Shown here one piece after another: positions 8,342 through 17,500 of a stretch of DNA of 64,000 bases. The DNA is from Agarivorans sp. TSD2052. Lineage in GTDB: Bacteria > Pseudomonadota > Gammaproteobacteria > Enterobacterales > Celerinatantimonadaceae. The DNA lies in assembly GCF_023238625.1 (NCBI RefSeq), contig NZ_CP096670.1, positions 3,204,501-3,268,500 on the forward strand, written 5' to 3'. Both the position numbers and the translations under genes were made by a program. Position 1 is the stretch's first letter. Every line of letters begins with the position of its first letter. The notes beneath the pieces are model-generated. The model ran no database searches and was not told the origin of the DNA. It was given only the letters and a program-made list of their open reading frames with translations.

Positions 8342-9184
8342 TCACAAGGGCTTAGTTGGTTTCATAACATAAGCAACCTCACCAATGATTCTATCACTCG
8401 TTACCACACCAAAAAATCGACTATCGTAGGCATTATCGCGGTTATCACCCACAAAAAAGTAGCTTTTGTCGGGCACTGTAAATTCCCGTTCTACCGGAAG
8501 ACGATTACCCAAATTTCGTTTAATAGAATATGAATAATTTCCTTGAGTTTCCTCATACACTCTTGATTCAAAAGAGCTAGCGATCAGCGTGGTTTCTAAA
8601 GGAGTGCCATTAATTATAATATCACTGCCATTAATAGAAACAGTGTCACCAGGAAGCCCCATCAACCTGAATACAAAAGGGTTCTGTATATCTGGTGGAT
8701 AAAAGACGTAGATATTACCTCTTCGCATCAGCGCTGAGTCATCAATATCGCCGTTTAAGAAGCTTAAGCCAAAAGCGCCATAGGTTCCATATCCTGTTTT
8801 TTTTACAACAATAAAGTCTCCAACCGTCAAGCTAGGGCTCATCGACGCCGACGGGATAGTAAAAGGCTCAATAACAAATGCTCGGCACAAGGTAATTGAA
8901 GACAACACCAGCATATTAACCGCCACTAATCCCCACCATCGAGAATACCAAGAGCGGACTAATACACGTTTAGAATACTTAGCTATCCAACAACCATGAG
9001 CCGGACAGATAAGGACAAATGACAGTCCCCAATGTGAGCCATAATACCAATCGGTAACACCAGTAAACGCTGTTAACGCCGCATATAAGAAAAACAGCTT
9101 TCCCTTATTCAGGTAAAGAAATACCAAAGGTTGGGTAACAATACCCAATACAATAACTATCCAGATCTTCGGCTTCCATTCCAT
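8342..9184 (-). CDS. Signal peptidase I paralogue (S26), catalytic lysine replaced
   Basis: Membrane-bound S26 family leader peptidase. Three or four hydrophobic segments fill residues 8-105, then the catalytic-serine box IPSASMSPSLTVGDFIVV (nucleophile about S114), RRGNIYVFYPP, the MGLPGDTVSI box and GDNRDNAYDSRFFG. In canonical bacterial LepB the box before GLPGD contains Lys-Arg, the lysine being the general base; here the residues read PFVFRLMGLPGD, with Phe at the lysine position. The protein may be inactive or use another base. It is 280 residues, with N-terminal membrane segments unlike E. coli LepB, and is probably not the housekeeping enzyme. Confidence 0.82.
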   Translation of the reverse strand: MEWKPKIWIVIVLGIVTQPLVFLYLNKGKLFFLYAALTAFTGVTDWYYGSHWGLSFVLICPAHGCWIAKYSKRVLVRSWYSRWWGLVAVNMLVLSSITLCRAFVIEPFTIPSASMSPSLTVGDFIVVKKTGYGTYGAFGLSFLNGDIDDSALMRRGNIYVFYPPDIQNPFVFRLMGLPGDTVSINGSDIIINGTPLETTLIASSFESRVYEETQGNYSYSIKRNLGNRLPVEREFTVPDKSYFFVGDNRDNAYDSRFFGVVTSDRIIGEVAYVMKPTKPL

Positions 9185-9222
9185 GCTTTTTTCTTCCCTT
9201 CATAATGGCTTACGCCCAATAT

Positions 9223-9626
9223 TTATATGGAGTGAGTAACTACCATTGTCACTCTAGCCCCAAGATAATGAGCCGTTGCCAAGTCACGGGTGTGAACTTC
9301 ACCATCATCCGATTGCGCAACAACGCCCAACTGGCACCCCAAGCGATTGAGCCCATGTTCGCCATAACCGCTAGCGGTATCTAAACCCACCCACAGCATG
9401 CCATGTTGATTGGCGAACATGACCAAATACTGCAAGGTGCTTGTTTAGTCACCATTCATCGCGATTTTACAGGTACTGCCTGCTGCACATTTTGCTGCAC
9501 ATTTTGCTGCCCATAACTGTTCGCACCATAAGTGACTGGTGGCATCGGCAAAGGCTTAAACTGCGCAGCCGCATGCTTTGCCGTTACATTAGTGTAAGAA
9601 AAAAACACCACTGCTATCTTTAACAA
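9223..9626 (-). pseudogene. Broken WrbA/flavodoxin-family gene
   Basis: Reading the minus strand gives pieces of a flavodoxin-like NAD(P)H:quinone oxidoreductase. The start resembles the family N-terminus (KIAVVFFSYTNVTAKHA), then joins directly to AAQFK and, after a one-base shift, FADATSHLWCEQLW. MNGD-stop-TSTLQYLVMF follows and then 70 intact C-terminal residues (QHGMLWVGLDTASGYG to GARVT). So there is a deletion of roughly 75 codons, a frameshift, a lysine-to-TAA nonsense codon at 9447-9445, and a 12-base in-frame duplication. Family members are about 200 residues. Recent decay is suggested by the good match of the remaining text. Confidence 0.8.
9481..9510. repeat. 12-base tandem duplication, 2.5 copies
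   Basis: The unit TGCTGCACATTT occurs at 9481-9492 and 9493-9504, followed by a partial third copy. It lies inside the broken flavodoxin gene, where it gives the repeated residues AAKC, so it is best seen as a slippage duplication. Confidence 0.85.
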
Positions 9627-10011
9627 AAATGGCTTTCTTATATTTGATTTTCAATGACTTTAGCTGGCGATTCTATGCCTCTGATAGCAGCGCAGTTAAC
9701 TAATGGCCTTCAGTTAACTATAAAACGCTCAATTAAATCAACCCTTACTGCCATCACCACAAAAGGTCGTCCCGCCAATACTCCAGCAGAATGTAAAGAA
9801 AATCGAAACCAAGGTGTCAGCTAGTCACGTTTGTTGCCGTTAAACCCACCGAGTCCATCTCTAATTGTTCGCTGATAAGCCCGCACAAATTAGTAGCCTT
9901 AGCTGCACTAATTGTTTCATTTAATTGTTATATTTTGGTCATATTTAGGCGTCAGTATTCACGGGCTATCGCACAACGATACTCTTAAATATGACTCTAA
10001 AGGAAAAACAA
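9627..10011. promoter_or_regulatory. Intergenic region before the alkaline phosphatases, with a Pho box at 9925-9942
   Basis: The plus strand at 9925-9942 reads TTGTTAT-ATTT-TGGTCAT: two 7-base repeats separated by 4 bases, each matching CTGTCAT at 5 of 7 positions, followed by a further ATTT. It lies 70 bases before the phosphatase start, as expected for a PhoB-activated promoter. The rest of the stretch holds no gene I can support. The ribosome site AAAGGA is at about 10000-10005. Confidence 0.6.
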
Positions 10012-11544
10012 ATGAAAAGGATGGTCACTGCAAGTGCCGCTGCTATCAGCGTAATTCTTGCCAGCGCTTCTCATGCTGCCGCTCTTCCCGAATATCAAAC
10101 AAATAGCGCTTGGTACAGCCAAGCCGCGACCGTAGTAAGTGACAGAGCGACCACCTCTACCGCAAGCACCACAGCCAAAAACGTAATTGTCTTTGTGGGT
10201 GACGGTATGGGTATTTCAACTCAAACAGCGGCGCGAATTCTTGAAGGACAAAGTAAGGTTGACAATCAGGGGGGGGAAGAAAACTACCTTAGCTTTGAAA
10301 CCTTCCCACACACCGCCCTAGCTAAAACCTACAATACCGATCAGCAAACACCTGATTCTGCCGGCACCATGACAGCGATGATGAGTGGCGCTAAAACGAA
10401 AGCGGGCATGATTGGAGTATCAGACAATATCAACCGCGGTGATTGTGAAGTCAGCCACGAACGCCTACTTACCGCATTAGAGCTCGCCACTTTGCAAAAC
10501 AAAGCAACCGGGGTTGTCTCTACGGCGCGCATTACTCACGCCACGCCAGCGGCAACTTACGCCCATATTTCAGACCGCAACTGGGAAGCGTCAGTCCCCG
10601 AAGAATGTGAAGGAAAAGTCTCAGATATTGCTTACCAACTGATCCATCAAGCGGCCGACATAAACGTGATAATGGGTGGGGGTCGTCGCAACTTCATCCC
10701 CGATAGCGTAGAAGGCCCAGAAGGCAGCAATGGGCGTCGCACCGATGGCAACAACCTTATCGAAGACTGGCAAAGCTTTAACAGTAAGGGGCAATATGTT
10801 TGGAACAGTGAAGGTTTCAACGCCATTGATACCCATACAACGAGCAAAGTGCTGGGCTTATTTAACAGCTCACACATGGAATATGAAGCAGATCGTGACG
10901 ACGCCGATGAACCTTCGTTGAGTGCCATGACCGAAAAAGCCATTGAAGTATTACTCAATGCCAACAGCCAACAAGATCAGCAAGGCTTCTTCTTGGTGGT
11001 TGAATCAGGTCGTATTGACCACGCTCACCACGGCGGCAATGCAGCCCGTTCTCTGCAAGATACTATCGAGTACTCAAACGCAGTAACCAGTGCGATTGAA
11101 ACACTCACCGCGGCTGGTGAGTTAGATGATACCTTAATCATCGTCACCGCCGACCACTCGCATGTATTTACTATGGCTGGCTACCCTAAACGGGGCAATC
11201 CCATTCTTGGCTTAGTGGTTGGCGTAGGGTCAGATGACCCCAGCCTTGCTAACGATGATAAGCCATATACCACCCTAGGTTACGCCAACGGTCCTGGTGT
11301 TGGCGCAAGCTTTGATGCTGGCGTTCGTGGCGACTTAAGCGCGCTAAACACCAGCGCTATTGATTATCAACAACAAGCCCTCGTGCCCACGAGTAGCGAA
11401 ACCCACGCCGGGGAAGATGTCGCAGTATTTGCCATGGGCCCGCAGTCTTACCTGATTCAAGGTGCGATTGAACAAAGTGTTATTTTCCACGCCATTAACC
11501 AAGCAGCCAGCTTGGGTGGCAATGCATACGTTGGTAAGGAGTAA
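10012..11544 (+). CDS. phoA: Alkaline phosphatase, exported (PhoA family)
   Basis: Periplasmic phosphomonoesterase that frees phosphate from organic esters. The chosen ATG has AAAGGA just upstream; the frame extends seven codons further up without a good site. A signal peptide ends near SHAAALP. Key motifs: NVIVFVGDGMG (metal-binding Asp), TPDSAGTMTAMMSG with the phosphoserine nucleophile around S116, GRIDHAHHGGN and TADHSHVF with zinc-binding Asp/His residues, and a late ETHAGEDVAVFA (zinc His). The length of 510 residues fits the group with extra loops. It is followed after 4 bases by a second phosphatase gene. Confidence 0.95.
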   Translation: MKRMVTASAAAISVILASASHAAALPEYQTNSAWYSQAATVVSDRATTSTASTTAKNVIVFVGDGMGISTQTAARILEGQSKVDNQGGEENYLSFETFPHTALAKTYNTDQQTPDSAGTMTAMMSGAKTKAGMIGVSDNINRGDCEVSHERLLTALELATLQNKATGVVSTARITHATPAATYAHISDRNWEASVPEECEGKVSDIAYQLIHQAADINVIMGGGRRNFIPDSVEGPEGSNGRRTDGNNLIEDWQSFNSKGQYVWNSEGFNAIDTHTTSKVLGLFNSSHMEYEADRDDADEPSLSAMTEKAIEVLLNANSQQDQQGFFLVVESGRIDHAHHGGNAARSLQDTIEYSNAVTSAIETLTAAGELDDTLIIVTADHSHVFTMAGYPKRGNPILGLVVGVGSDDPSLANDDKPYTTLGYANGPGVGASFDAGVRGDLSALNTSAIDYQQQALVPTSSETHAGEDVAVFAMGPQSYLIQGAIEQSVIFHAINQAASLGGNAYVGKE

Positions 11545-11548
11545 AACC

Positions 11549-13123
11549 ATGAAACTTAATTATTTAGCCTTATCAATGGCGGTAAGCGCAGCCTTAACAT
11601 TAAGTGCTTGCAGCAATGATGATGACAAGCAAGTGGCTACGCCAAAACGTGGCGAGTGGACAGCACCCGTCAATCAAAGTGGCAACCCTGCCGCTATAAA
11701 CAGCTGGTACAATGCGGGTGTAGATTCTGTCGCCTCAGCCAACAGCGCTTGGCAAAAAGACACCGCTGCCACAGCGCTAAGCACAGGCAAAGGTAAAGCC
11801 AAAAATGTAATTTTGTTTGTGGGTGACGGCATGGGCATGTCTACCGTAACAGCCGCGCGCATTTTAGAAGGCCAAATAACTAACCCCAATGGCGGCGAAG
11901 AGCACAAGCTTAGCTTTGAGCACTTCCCCTTTACAGGCCTTGCTAAAACCTATAACACTGATGCCCAAACGCCAGATTCTGCCGGTACTATGACCGCAAT
12001 GATGACTGGTGTGAAGTCCTTCGCGGGCGGCATTAACATTGCTGAAACAGCTAACCGCAGTGATTGCGACAGTTCAAAAGGCAAAGAGCTTACCACCGCA
12101 CTAGACCTAGCTAAAATGGCCGGCATGAAAGCTGGGATAATCTCTACCGCGCGTATTACCCACGCAACCCCCGCCGCCACATATTCAAGAGTACCAGAGC
12201 GAGGCTGGGAGAATGACACTGAAACAGCCGCTGGTTGCCTAGACATTGCCCAGCAAATGATAAATTACGATATTGGTGGCGGATTAGATGTAGTGTTAGG
12301 GGGCGGACAACGTAACTTCACCTTGCCTGAAACAGGTGGGCGTCGCGCCGATCAAGACTTAACGCAAGTGTGGCAAACCACAAACCCAACAGGCAGTTAC
12401 GTGACCAACCGCGATGAGTTTGTTGCTGTAGATCCAAGTAACACCTCTAAACTACTGGGTTTATTTAACAGCTCACATATGGATTACGAAGCAGATCGGG
12501 TTAAATATGGTGCAGACAGCGAGCCTTCGTTAGCCGAAATGACCGAAAAAGCCATTGAAGTGATGCAAGACAACGAAGACGGCTTTTTCTTAATGGTTGA
12601 AGCAGGCCGTATCGACCACGCCCACCACGGCGGCAATGCTCACCGAGCACTAAAAGATACACTGGCCTTTTCAGACGCCGTTGCCATGGCTGATAAGCTT
12701 ACAAGTGATGACGATACCCTTATCATTGTTACCGCTGACCACTCTCACGTATTTACCATTGCTGGCTACCCCCGCCGTGGTAATCCGATTTTGGGTTTAG
12801 TAGAAAACCAAGATGGTAGCCTACAAACCGCAGCAGACGATAAACCCTATACCACACTTGGTTACACCAATGGCCCTGGTGCAAGCGCCAGCTTTGCAGA
12901 TGGTGAACGTGTAGACCTCACTGAAGTAGCAGTACAAGGTGTCGATTTTCAACAGCAAGCCATTGTGCCTACTGGCAGTGAAACCCATGCCGGTGAAGAT
13001 GTTCCGGTTTACGCCAAAGGCCCTGCATCTAGTTTAGTTCGTAGCACCCTAGAGCAAAACGAAATATTCCACATCATGAACTACGCAGGCAACTTGCTAG
13101 AGCGCGCCAATGCAGCGCAATAG
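11549..13123 (+). CDS. Second alkaline phosphatase, predicted lipoprotein
   Basis: A paralogue of the preceding enzyme with the same motifs: NVILFVGDGMGMS, TPDSAGTMTAMMTG (nucleophile about S144), GRIDHAHHGGN, TADHSHVF and ETHAGEDVPV. The N-terminus differs: MKLNYLALSMAVSAALTLSAC is a lipoprotein signal with Cys21 as the lipid site, so the enzyme should be membrane-anchored. The ATG at 11549 is preceded by TAAGGAG, which overlaps the end of the first gene, so the two are co-translated. The two proteins share the core but differ in loops, which argues for an old tandem duplication. Confidence 0.93.
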   Translation: MKLNYLALSMAVSAALTLSACSNDDDKQVATPKRGEWTAPVNQSGNPAAINSWYNAGVDSVASANSAWQKDTAATALSTGKGKAKNVILFVGDGMGMSTVTAARILEGQITNPNGGEEHKLSFEHFPFTGLAKTYNTDAQTPDSAGTMTAMMTGVKSFAGGINIAETANRSDCDSSKGKELTTALDLAKMAGMKAGIISTARITHATPAATYSRVPERGWENDTETAAGCLDIAQQMINYDIGGGLDVVLGGGQRNFTLPETGGRRADQDLTQVWQTTNPTGSYVTNRDEFVAVDPSNTSKLLGLFNSSHMDYEADRVKYGADSEPSLAEMTEKAIEVMQDNEDGFFLMVEAGRIDHAHHGGNAHRALKDTLAFSDAVAMADKLTSDDDTLIIVTADHSHVFTIAGYPRRGNPILGLVENQDGSLQTAADDKPYTTLGYTNGPGASASFADGERVDLTEVAVQGVDFQQQAIVPTGSETHAGEDVPVYAKGPASSLVRSTLEQNEIFHIMNYAGNLLERANAAQ

Positions 13124-13147
13124 CATGATTTAAGTAATGTGCAAAAC

Positions 13148-13168
13148 AAGGGGGCGTTGCCCCCTTTT
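13148..13168 (+). terminator. Short GC-rich terminator after the phosphatase genes
   Basis: GGGGGC-GTT-GCCCCC followed by TTTT, extended by AA/TT pairs. It lies 25 bases after the second phosphatase stop and just ahead of the next start, so it may be a partial terminator that reduces expression of the third gene. Confidence 0.7.
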
Positions 13169-13179
13169 AAGGATCTAAA

Positions 13180-13893
13180 ATGTTTCTAAAAAACGGGTTA
13201 CTCAGTGTATTGTTGGCTTTTATTAGCAGTAGTGTATTTGCCCTACCTCAGGTTTCAGCAGAATACTCAAGAACCGCCAAACAAGGTTTCGAGCGTAGCA
13301 CTAGCCGCTTTACTTTTACTCGAGCGGCAGACCACGTAATGACGGTTTACCCACAGAAAAACACCGCAGAAATGTGGCAAAAGCGCAATAACGGGCGTCA
13401 TCATTTTTATCGGTTTTTTACCGCTGACCAACGCACCGTTTATTACCCTGCCAGTGACTTAAGCAGCCTAAATATCAATCGCTCTTGGCAAAGTATTGAA
13501 CAGTTGGTACCCGTCAAGTGGTTGGCGGCGCTAAACAAGGTCGATTCACGCCAACAAGATGGCCAAACCATCGAGTATTACCAAGGCAAAATGGGTGACA
13601 CTTACATAGAACTAGAATGGCTGCCAGAGTATCAATTACCGCAACGCCTACTCACCAAACAAGGTTATAAAAGCCTTGAGATGAAGCTCGAGAGCATTAA
13701 CCAAGGTAGTCACGAAATAGAGCAGCAACTGGACAAGTGGATGAAATACCCGTCAATTGATTACGCCGATGTTGGCGACAGTGAGAGTGACCCCTTTCTC
13801 GCCAAAATGATCCGCCAAGGCTTTATTGAACATGGCGCATCAGGTGTATACGACGCCAACGGAAATCAAATACACGCTAACCACGCCCACTAA
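13180..13893 (+). CDS. Secreted protein of unknown function downstream of alkaline phosphatases
   Basis: I do not recognise a domain in this 237-residue protein. It has a clear signal peptide (KNGLLSVLLAFISSSVFA/LP, cleavage near residue 22) and no further membrane segment. The mature part is hydrophilic, with YYPASDLSSLNINRSW, QTIEYYQGKMGDTYIELEWL and a His-rich tail ending HANHAH. It lacks cysteines. The ribosome site AAGGA sits upstream of ATG. Its position behind two phosphatases, read in the same direction, suggests a periplasmic partner in phosphate scavenging, but nothing in the sequence proves it. Confidence 0.7.
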   Translation: MFLKNGLLSVLLAFISSSVFALPQVSAEYSRTAKQGFERSTSRFTFTRAADHVMTVYPQKNTAEMWQKRNNGRHHFYRFFTADQRTVYYPASDLSSLNINRSWQSIEQLVPVKWLAALNKVDSRQQDGQTIEYYQGKMGDTYIELEWLPEYQLPQRLLTKQGYKSLEMKLESINQGSHEIEQQLDKWMKYPSIDYADVGDSESDPFLAKMIRQGFIEHGASGVYDANGNQIHANHAH

Positions 13894-13903
13894 GCGATAC
13901 AGG

Positions 13904-14368
13904 CTACTGACAGTATTTGTCGATGCTATCTACAATCTGAGTGCGGCATGTCAGGTTGTAGGTCGTTTCCACTTCCTTAGCGAACTGTTCGTAATGACTA
14001 AAACTATTTTCATAGGCAGAAAATGCCGCACTCGAATTTTTTCTGTTGCCGTCGCTGGCGCATTGCTCATGTACACTGTACCAGCGATCAGCAGCCTTCT
14101 CGGCTGAAGCTAATACGCTCTGTAATGGTTGATCATTCAGGTCATCAAGCTGGCTCAACTTGTCGGTAAACAAGCGACATATTTCAGCATTAGACATGGT
14201 GTAATTCCAAGAGCACACCGCAACATATTGACCAGACAATAGCTGCATATCAGTCAACATTTGCGCATTCGCCTTGGTGGCTTGTTCAAAACCCTCACTT
14301 GAACAAGTGTTAGCAAAGGCATAACAAGGCAGTACTAAACCCAGTAGAGCAATCAGTAATCTCTTCAT
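13904..14368 (-). CDS. Small exported protein of unknown function
   Basis: A protein of 154 residues (from the second of two adjacent ATG codons, which is better spaced from AAGGA) with a signal peptide ending near CYAFA/N. The mature part has six cysteines (TCSSEGF, CSWNY, CRLF, QCAS, TCRTQ, terminal YCQ) and helical spacing, suggesting a small disulfide-bonded helical protein. No family is recognised. It converges on the preceding gene with only 10 bases between stops, and has no clear partner. Confidence 0.65.
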   Translation of the reverse strand: MKRLLIALLGLVLPCYAFANTCSSEGFEQATKANAQMLTDMQLLSGQYVAVCSWNYTMSNAEICRLFTDKLSQLDDLNDQPLQSVLASAEKAADRWYSVHEQCASDGNRKNSSAAFSAYENSFSHYEQFAKEVETTYNLTCRTQIVDSIDKYCQ

Positions 14369-14371
14369 CAT

Positions 14372-14787
14372 TGTTCCTTAACCCTGAAGATATCGCTATT
14401 AAGGTATTCTAATTAAACACATTTCTATTAAGTGCTTTGTGGTTAACTATAGTAGCCAACAGCAGAAGTACCAGATACGGCAAGGTTAGAGCTTCGCAAC
14501 AAGCTGGTTTACAACTAAGTCGCCAAAAATACCGGTCTTAATGCAAAGCATAGCGACAAGATTTACACACCATAACAAACAAAAAGTGTAAACTTATCCA
14601 CTACATTTAATTAGATTTACCATTTTATATCTGGCCAAACACCCACTATTTGTGATAATTATATAAATAACAAAGCGGTTAACTTTAGATATAAATCAAT
14701 AGCTTAAAAAGCAAGCACAGCTAAGAAGCTGCGCCATATAAAAACCAAATGTCTAGGGAAAGCAAACCAACAACAGGGAAAAGTAAA
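14372..14787. other. Intergenic region upstream of chemoreceptor
   Basis: About 400 bases without a supported gene between two divergent genes. It is AT-rich towards the chemoreceptor. No operator, repeat or remnant gene stood out. Confidence 0.5.
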
Positions 14788-16776
14788 ATGAAACTTCAAG
14801 TTGTAAGCAGAACGCGGCTAGGCTTTGCGGTGCTGCTTGCGTTGCTACTAGTAGTAGCCTTAATTGGCCAGCTAAATATGCGACAACTGGAAAGCCAGTT
14901 AGATCAAACGGTGAGCAGGCTTGCCCCCATGGCCGAACAAGTTAATCAGCTGTCAGGCTTATTATTAAACTCAGCCCGTAAAGTAGGGTTACACAGTAGT
15001 AGCCAAAATGATCAGCAGTCTCAAGCGCTAGAACAAGAGGTAGCCAGCCTATTTTCTAGCTATAGCCAACGCATCAATTCGCTATCGCAACTGGCGAGCC
15101 CCTTTCCTGAAATCATCAACGGGCTCACCACGCTAGACCAGCAAGTCAGCGCGATTAATACCACTAGCCAAGCTCAGCTATCGCTCAGTACCCAGGCGCT
15201 GCAGGCGCAAGCAATATTGGCAAGCCAGCGTCAAAACTTCACCAAACAGTGGGCGGGCTTCCAAGACGATACCGAGTTTTTGGTAGAAATGGTTGAAGAA
15301 AACGCAGAGTGGGTGGTTACCGGCATGCAGGCAGATGTGGGCGCTTTTTCAGCATCTTTAGAAAAACTATTTTACGCACAAAACGAAGCGCAATTCGCTT
15401 CACAATTCAGTGTCATCAACAGCTATTACAAATCGCTACAAGAAAAAAACCAGCAACTCATTAAGCTAGACCCCGACAGTGCCGAAGAACTGGCCAGTTA
15501 TTTTGCACTGCTCACTCAAGCCTTTGCCAATAACGGTTTGTTTGATAACCTGAAAAATCAACAAGCAGTGATCACTCGCCAAAACCAACAGCTGGTGCAG
15601 CTCAATCAACAAACTGATCAAGCCTTAGAGCAACTAGACAGTATCTCAAGTCAGCTTAGCGCCATTATTGCGGCGGCTCACCAACAAGCACAAGACAGCG
15701 CCAGTAGCGCGATGATTCAAACCGTGGTGGTGTTGTTAGTTTCAGTATTGGTCACCGTATTAGTGGCGTGGAACGTAAGCCGACAAATTCGCATTCCCCT
15801 TGGCCAAACCCTTAGCCAAATTAAACGCATGGTCGATGGTGATTTCAGTGCTAAAGATAACAGCCAATCTCACGATGAATTTGGCCAAATAGCGACGCAG
15901 TTAAATCACTTAAGTGTGCAAATGAACCAAGTAGTAAGCCAAATGAGTGACAATGCTAAACAACTAGCGGCGAGCGCAGAAACAGGCCTAAGCACCAGCG
16001 AGCATTCCCACAAAATCATTCAAGAACAACAAGACCAAAGCCATCACGTCGCGGTGGCAGTTAGCCAAATGGAAGTGGGCGTAAGTGAAGTCGCAGAGCA
16101 AGCCCAACAAAGTCGAGACGACATAGGCCAAGTCAATCAGCTAACGGGGCAAAGCCATCAAGCGGCACAATCTACTTTAAGCACCACCAGCCAGCTACAA
16201 ACCACCGTCACTCAAGCCAGCCAACAGGTAAGCGAACTGAAACAACAAAGTGATGATATCAACCGTATTGTTGATGTTATCCAAGGCATTGCCGAGCAAA
16301 CCAACCTACTTGCGTTAAACGCTGCCATTGAAGCAGCACGGGCTGGCGAGCAAGGCCGTGGCTTTGCAGTAGTGGCCGATGAAGTGCGCGGCTTAGCCAC
16401 TCGTAGCCGCGAAGCTACCTTAGAAATTCTCAGCATGATAGAACAATTGCAAGGCCGCGCTCAGCAGGCCATGGACATGATGGTACAAGGCGAAAGCATG
16501 GTAGGCAGCTGTATTGACGAAGCCAAGCAAAGCTCTCAACAACTTGAACAAGTGGCCCAATTATTAAGTGCGGTGCAAGAGCGCAGTGAAGCGATTGCCA
16601 ACAATGCCCAAGATAAACATAAAGTTGCTGTGCAAGTGGCGAATAATGTAGAAAAAATTGTAGCGCTTAGTGAACTCGCTAGCAGTGATGCCTTGCAAAC
16701 TCAGCAAGTGAGTGAATCTTTACAACAGCAATCTCAGCAACAGCTAAACGCGCTATCGGGCTTTAAGTTGGCTTAA
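14788..16776 (+). CDS. Methyl-accepting chemotaxis protein
   Basis: Inner-membrane chemoreceptor that signals to CheA/CheW. ATG at 14788 gives 662 residues; the longer frame from 14749 has no ribosome site. A first membrane segment lies near residues 10-32 ([17 protein letters not shown]), followed by a long helical periplasmic sensor rich in Gln and Ser with a four-helix-bundle look. A second membrane segment ([16 protein letters not shown]) lies near residue 320, then a HAMP domain and the signalling domain with the conserved hairpin [20 protein letters not shown]. The ligand is not deducible. It stands alone and is followed by a strong terminator. Confidence 0.92.
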   Translation: MKLQVVSRTRLGFAVLLALLLVVALIGQLNMRQLESQLDQTVSRLAPMAEQVNQLSGLLLNSARKVGLHSSSQNDQQSQALEQEVASLFSSYSQRINSLSQLASPFPEIINGLTTLDQQVSAINTTSQAQLSLSTQALQAQAILASQRQNFTKQWAGFQDDTEFLVEMVEENAEWVVTGMQADVGAFSASLEKLFYAQNEAQFASQFSVINSYYKSLQEKNQQLIKLDPDSAEELASYFALLTQAFANNGLFDNLKNQQAVITRQNQQLVQLNQQTDQALEQLDSISSQLSAIIAAAHQQAQDSASSAMIQTVVVLLVSVLVTVLVAWNVSRQIRIPLGQTLSQIKRMVDGDFSAKDNSQSHDEFGQIATQLNHLSVQMNQVVSQMSDNAKQLAASAETGLSTSEHSHKIIQEQQDQSHHVAVAVSQMEVGVSEVAEQAQQSRDDIGQVNQLTGQSHQAAQSTLSTTSQLQTTVTQASQQVSELKQQSDDINRIVDVIQGIAEQTNLLALNAAIEAARAGEQGRGFAVVADEVRGLATRSREATLEILSMIEQLQGRAQQAMDMMVQGESMVGSCIDEAKQSSQQLEQVAQLLSAVQERSEAIANNAQDKHKVAVQVANNVEKIVALSELASSDALQTQQVSESLQQQSQQQLNALSGFKLA

Positions 16777-16813
16777 GCGACGAGTGACACATGGCAATTT
16801 AAGGCTTAGATAC

Positions 16814-16844
16814 AAAAAACGCGACCCAAAAAGTCGCGTTTTTT
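16814..16844 (+). terminator. Strong rho-independent terminator
   Basis: AAAAAACGCGAC / GTCGCGTTTTTT, a perfect 12-base inverted repeat with a 7-base loop, 37 bases after the chemoreceptor stop. The A-run on the other side lets it serve the converging ogt transcript too. Confidence 0.9.
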
Positions 16845-16876
16845 AATGCCTATTTTCAATCCTGAGCTGGCGGCCA

Positions 16877-17383
16877 TTAAAACAGGTTTTGTTCTAACGT
16901 TAACAGGCGCTTTTTCAAGGGCAACCCACCCCCATAACCCACTAGCTCACCTTGGCTACCAATAATACGATGGCAGGGGATGATAATAGCCAACGCGTTA
17001 GCGCCATTGGCAGTGCCTACTGCCCTCACCGCGTTTTTATTGCCTATCATCACGGCTAAGTCGAGGTAGCTGGCCGTTTCACCATAGCTAACGCCCTGCA
17101 GTGCTTGCCATATTGATTGCTGAAAATCACTACCCACCATTAACAATGGAAGGTCAAACTCGCGCCGTTCCCCCAAAAAATACTCTTCTAACTGCTGCTT
17201 GGCTTGCTCTAAGACATCGTCTTTTTGCTCAACAAATTCAGCCTTAAGGCCCACTTTAATTCGCTTATCGACAGATTCGCGCATTGTCCGGTAGCGAAAA
17301 TCACACAAGCACAGCTGACCAGCATAAGAGCCCAGCACAAATTCAGCGTAGGGATGCTTAAAATACTGAATATTGATGTTCAT
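16877..17383 (-). CDS. ogt: Methylated-DNA--protein-cysteine methyltransferase
   Basis: DNA repair protein that transfers alkyl groups from O6-alkylguanine to its own cysteine. The 168-residue protein has the N-terminal ribonuclease-like domain and a C-terminal winged-helix domain with FQQSIWQALQGVSYGETASY and the active-site IIPCHRIIG (Cys137), followed by GYGGGLPLKKRLLTLE. It is the stand-alone Ogt type without an Ada regulatory domain. It is a single gene, transcribed towards the chemoreceptor terminator. Confidence 0.95.
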   Translation of the reverse strand: MNINIQYFKHPYAEFVLGSYAGQLCLCDFRYRTMRESVDKRIKVGLKAEFVEQKDDVLEQAKQQLEEYFLGERREFDLPLLMVGSDFQQSIWQALQGVSYGETASYLDLAVMIGNKNAVRAVGTANGANALAIIIPCHRIIGSQGELVGYGGGLPLKKRLLTLEQNLF

Positions 17384-17500
17384 CGTCGGCCCTCAGAATA
17401 ATCTGTCAAACAAGCTTACGTTCAATAAGCTGAGATAAAATGATTGTGCCACAAACCGTCACATTAAACTTAACGCTCACCGCCGAAAACCATGCGGCGG

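Noticed and set aside
9481-9510. Possible minisatellite or regulatory repeat.
   Set aside because: It falls inside the broken WrbA-like gene in frame, so it is explained as a local duplication during decay.
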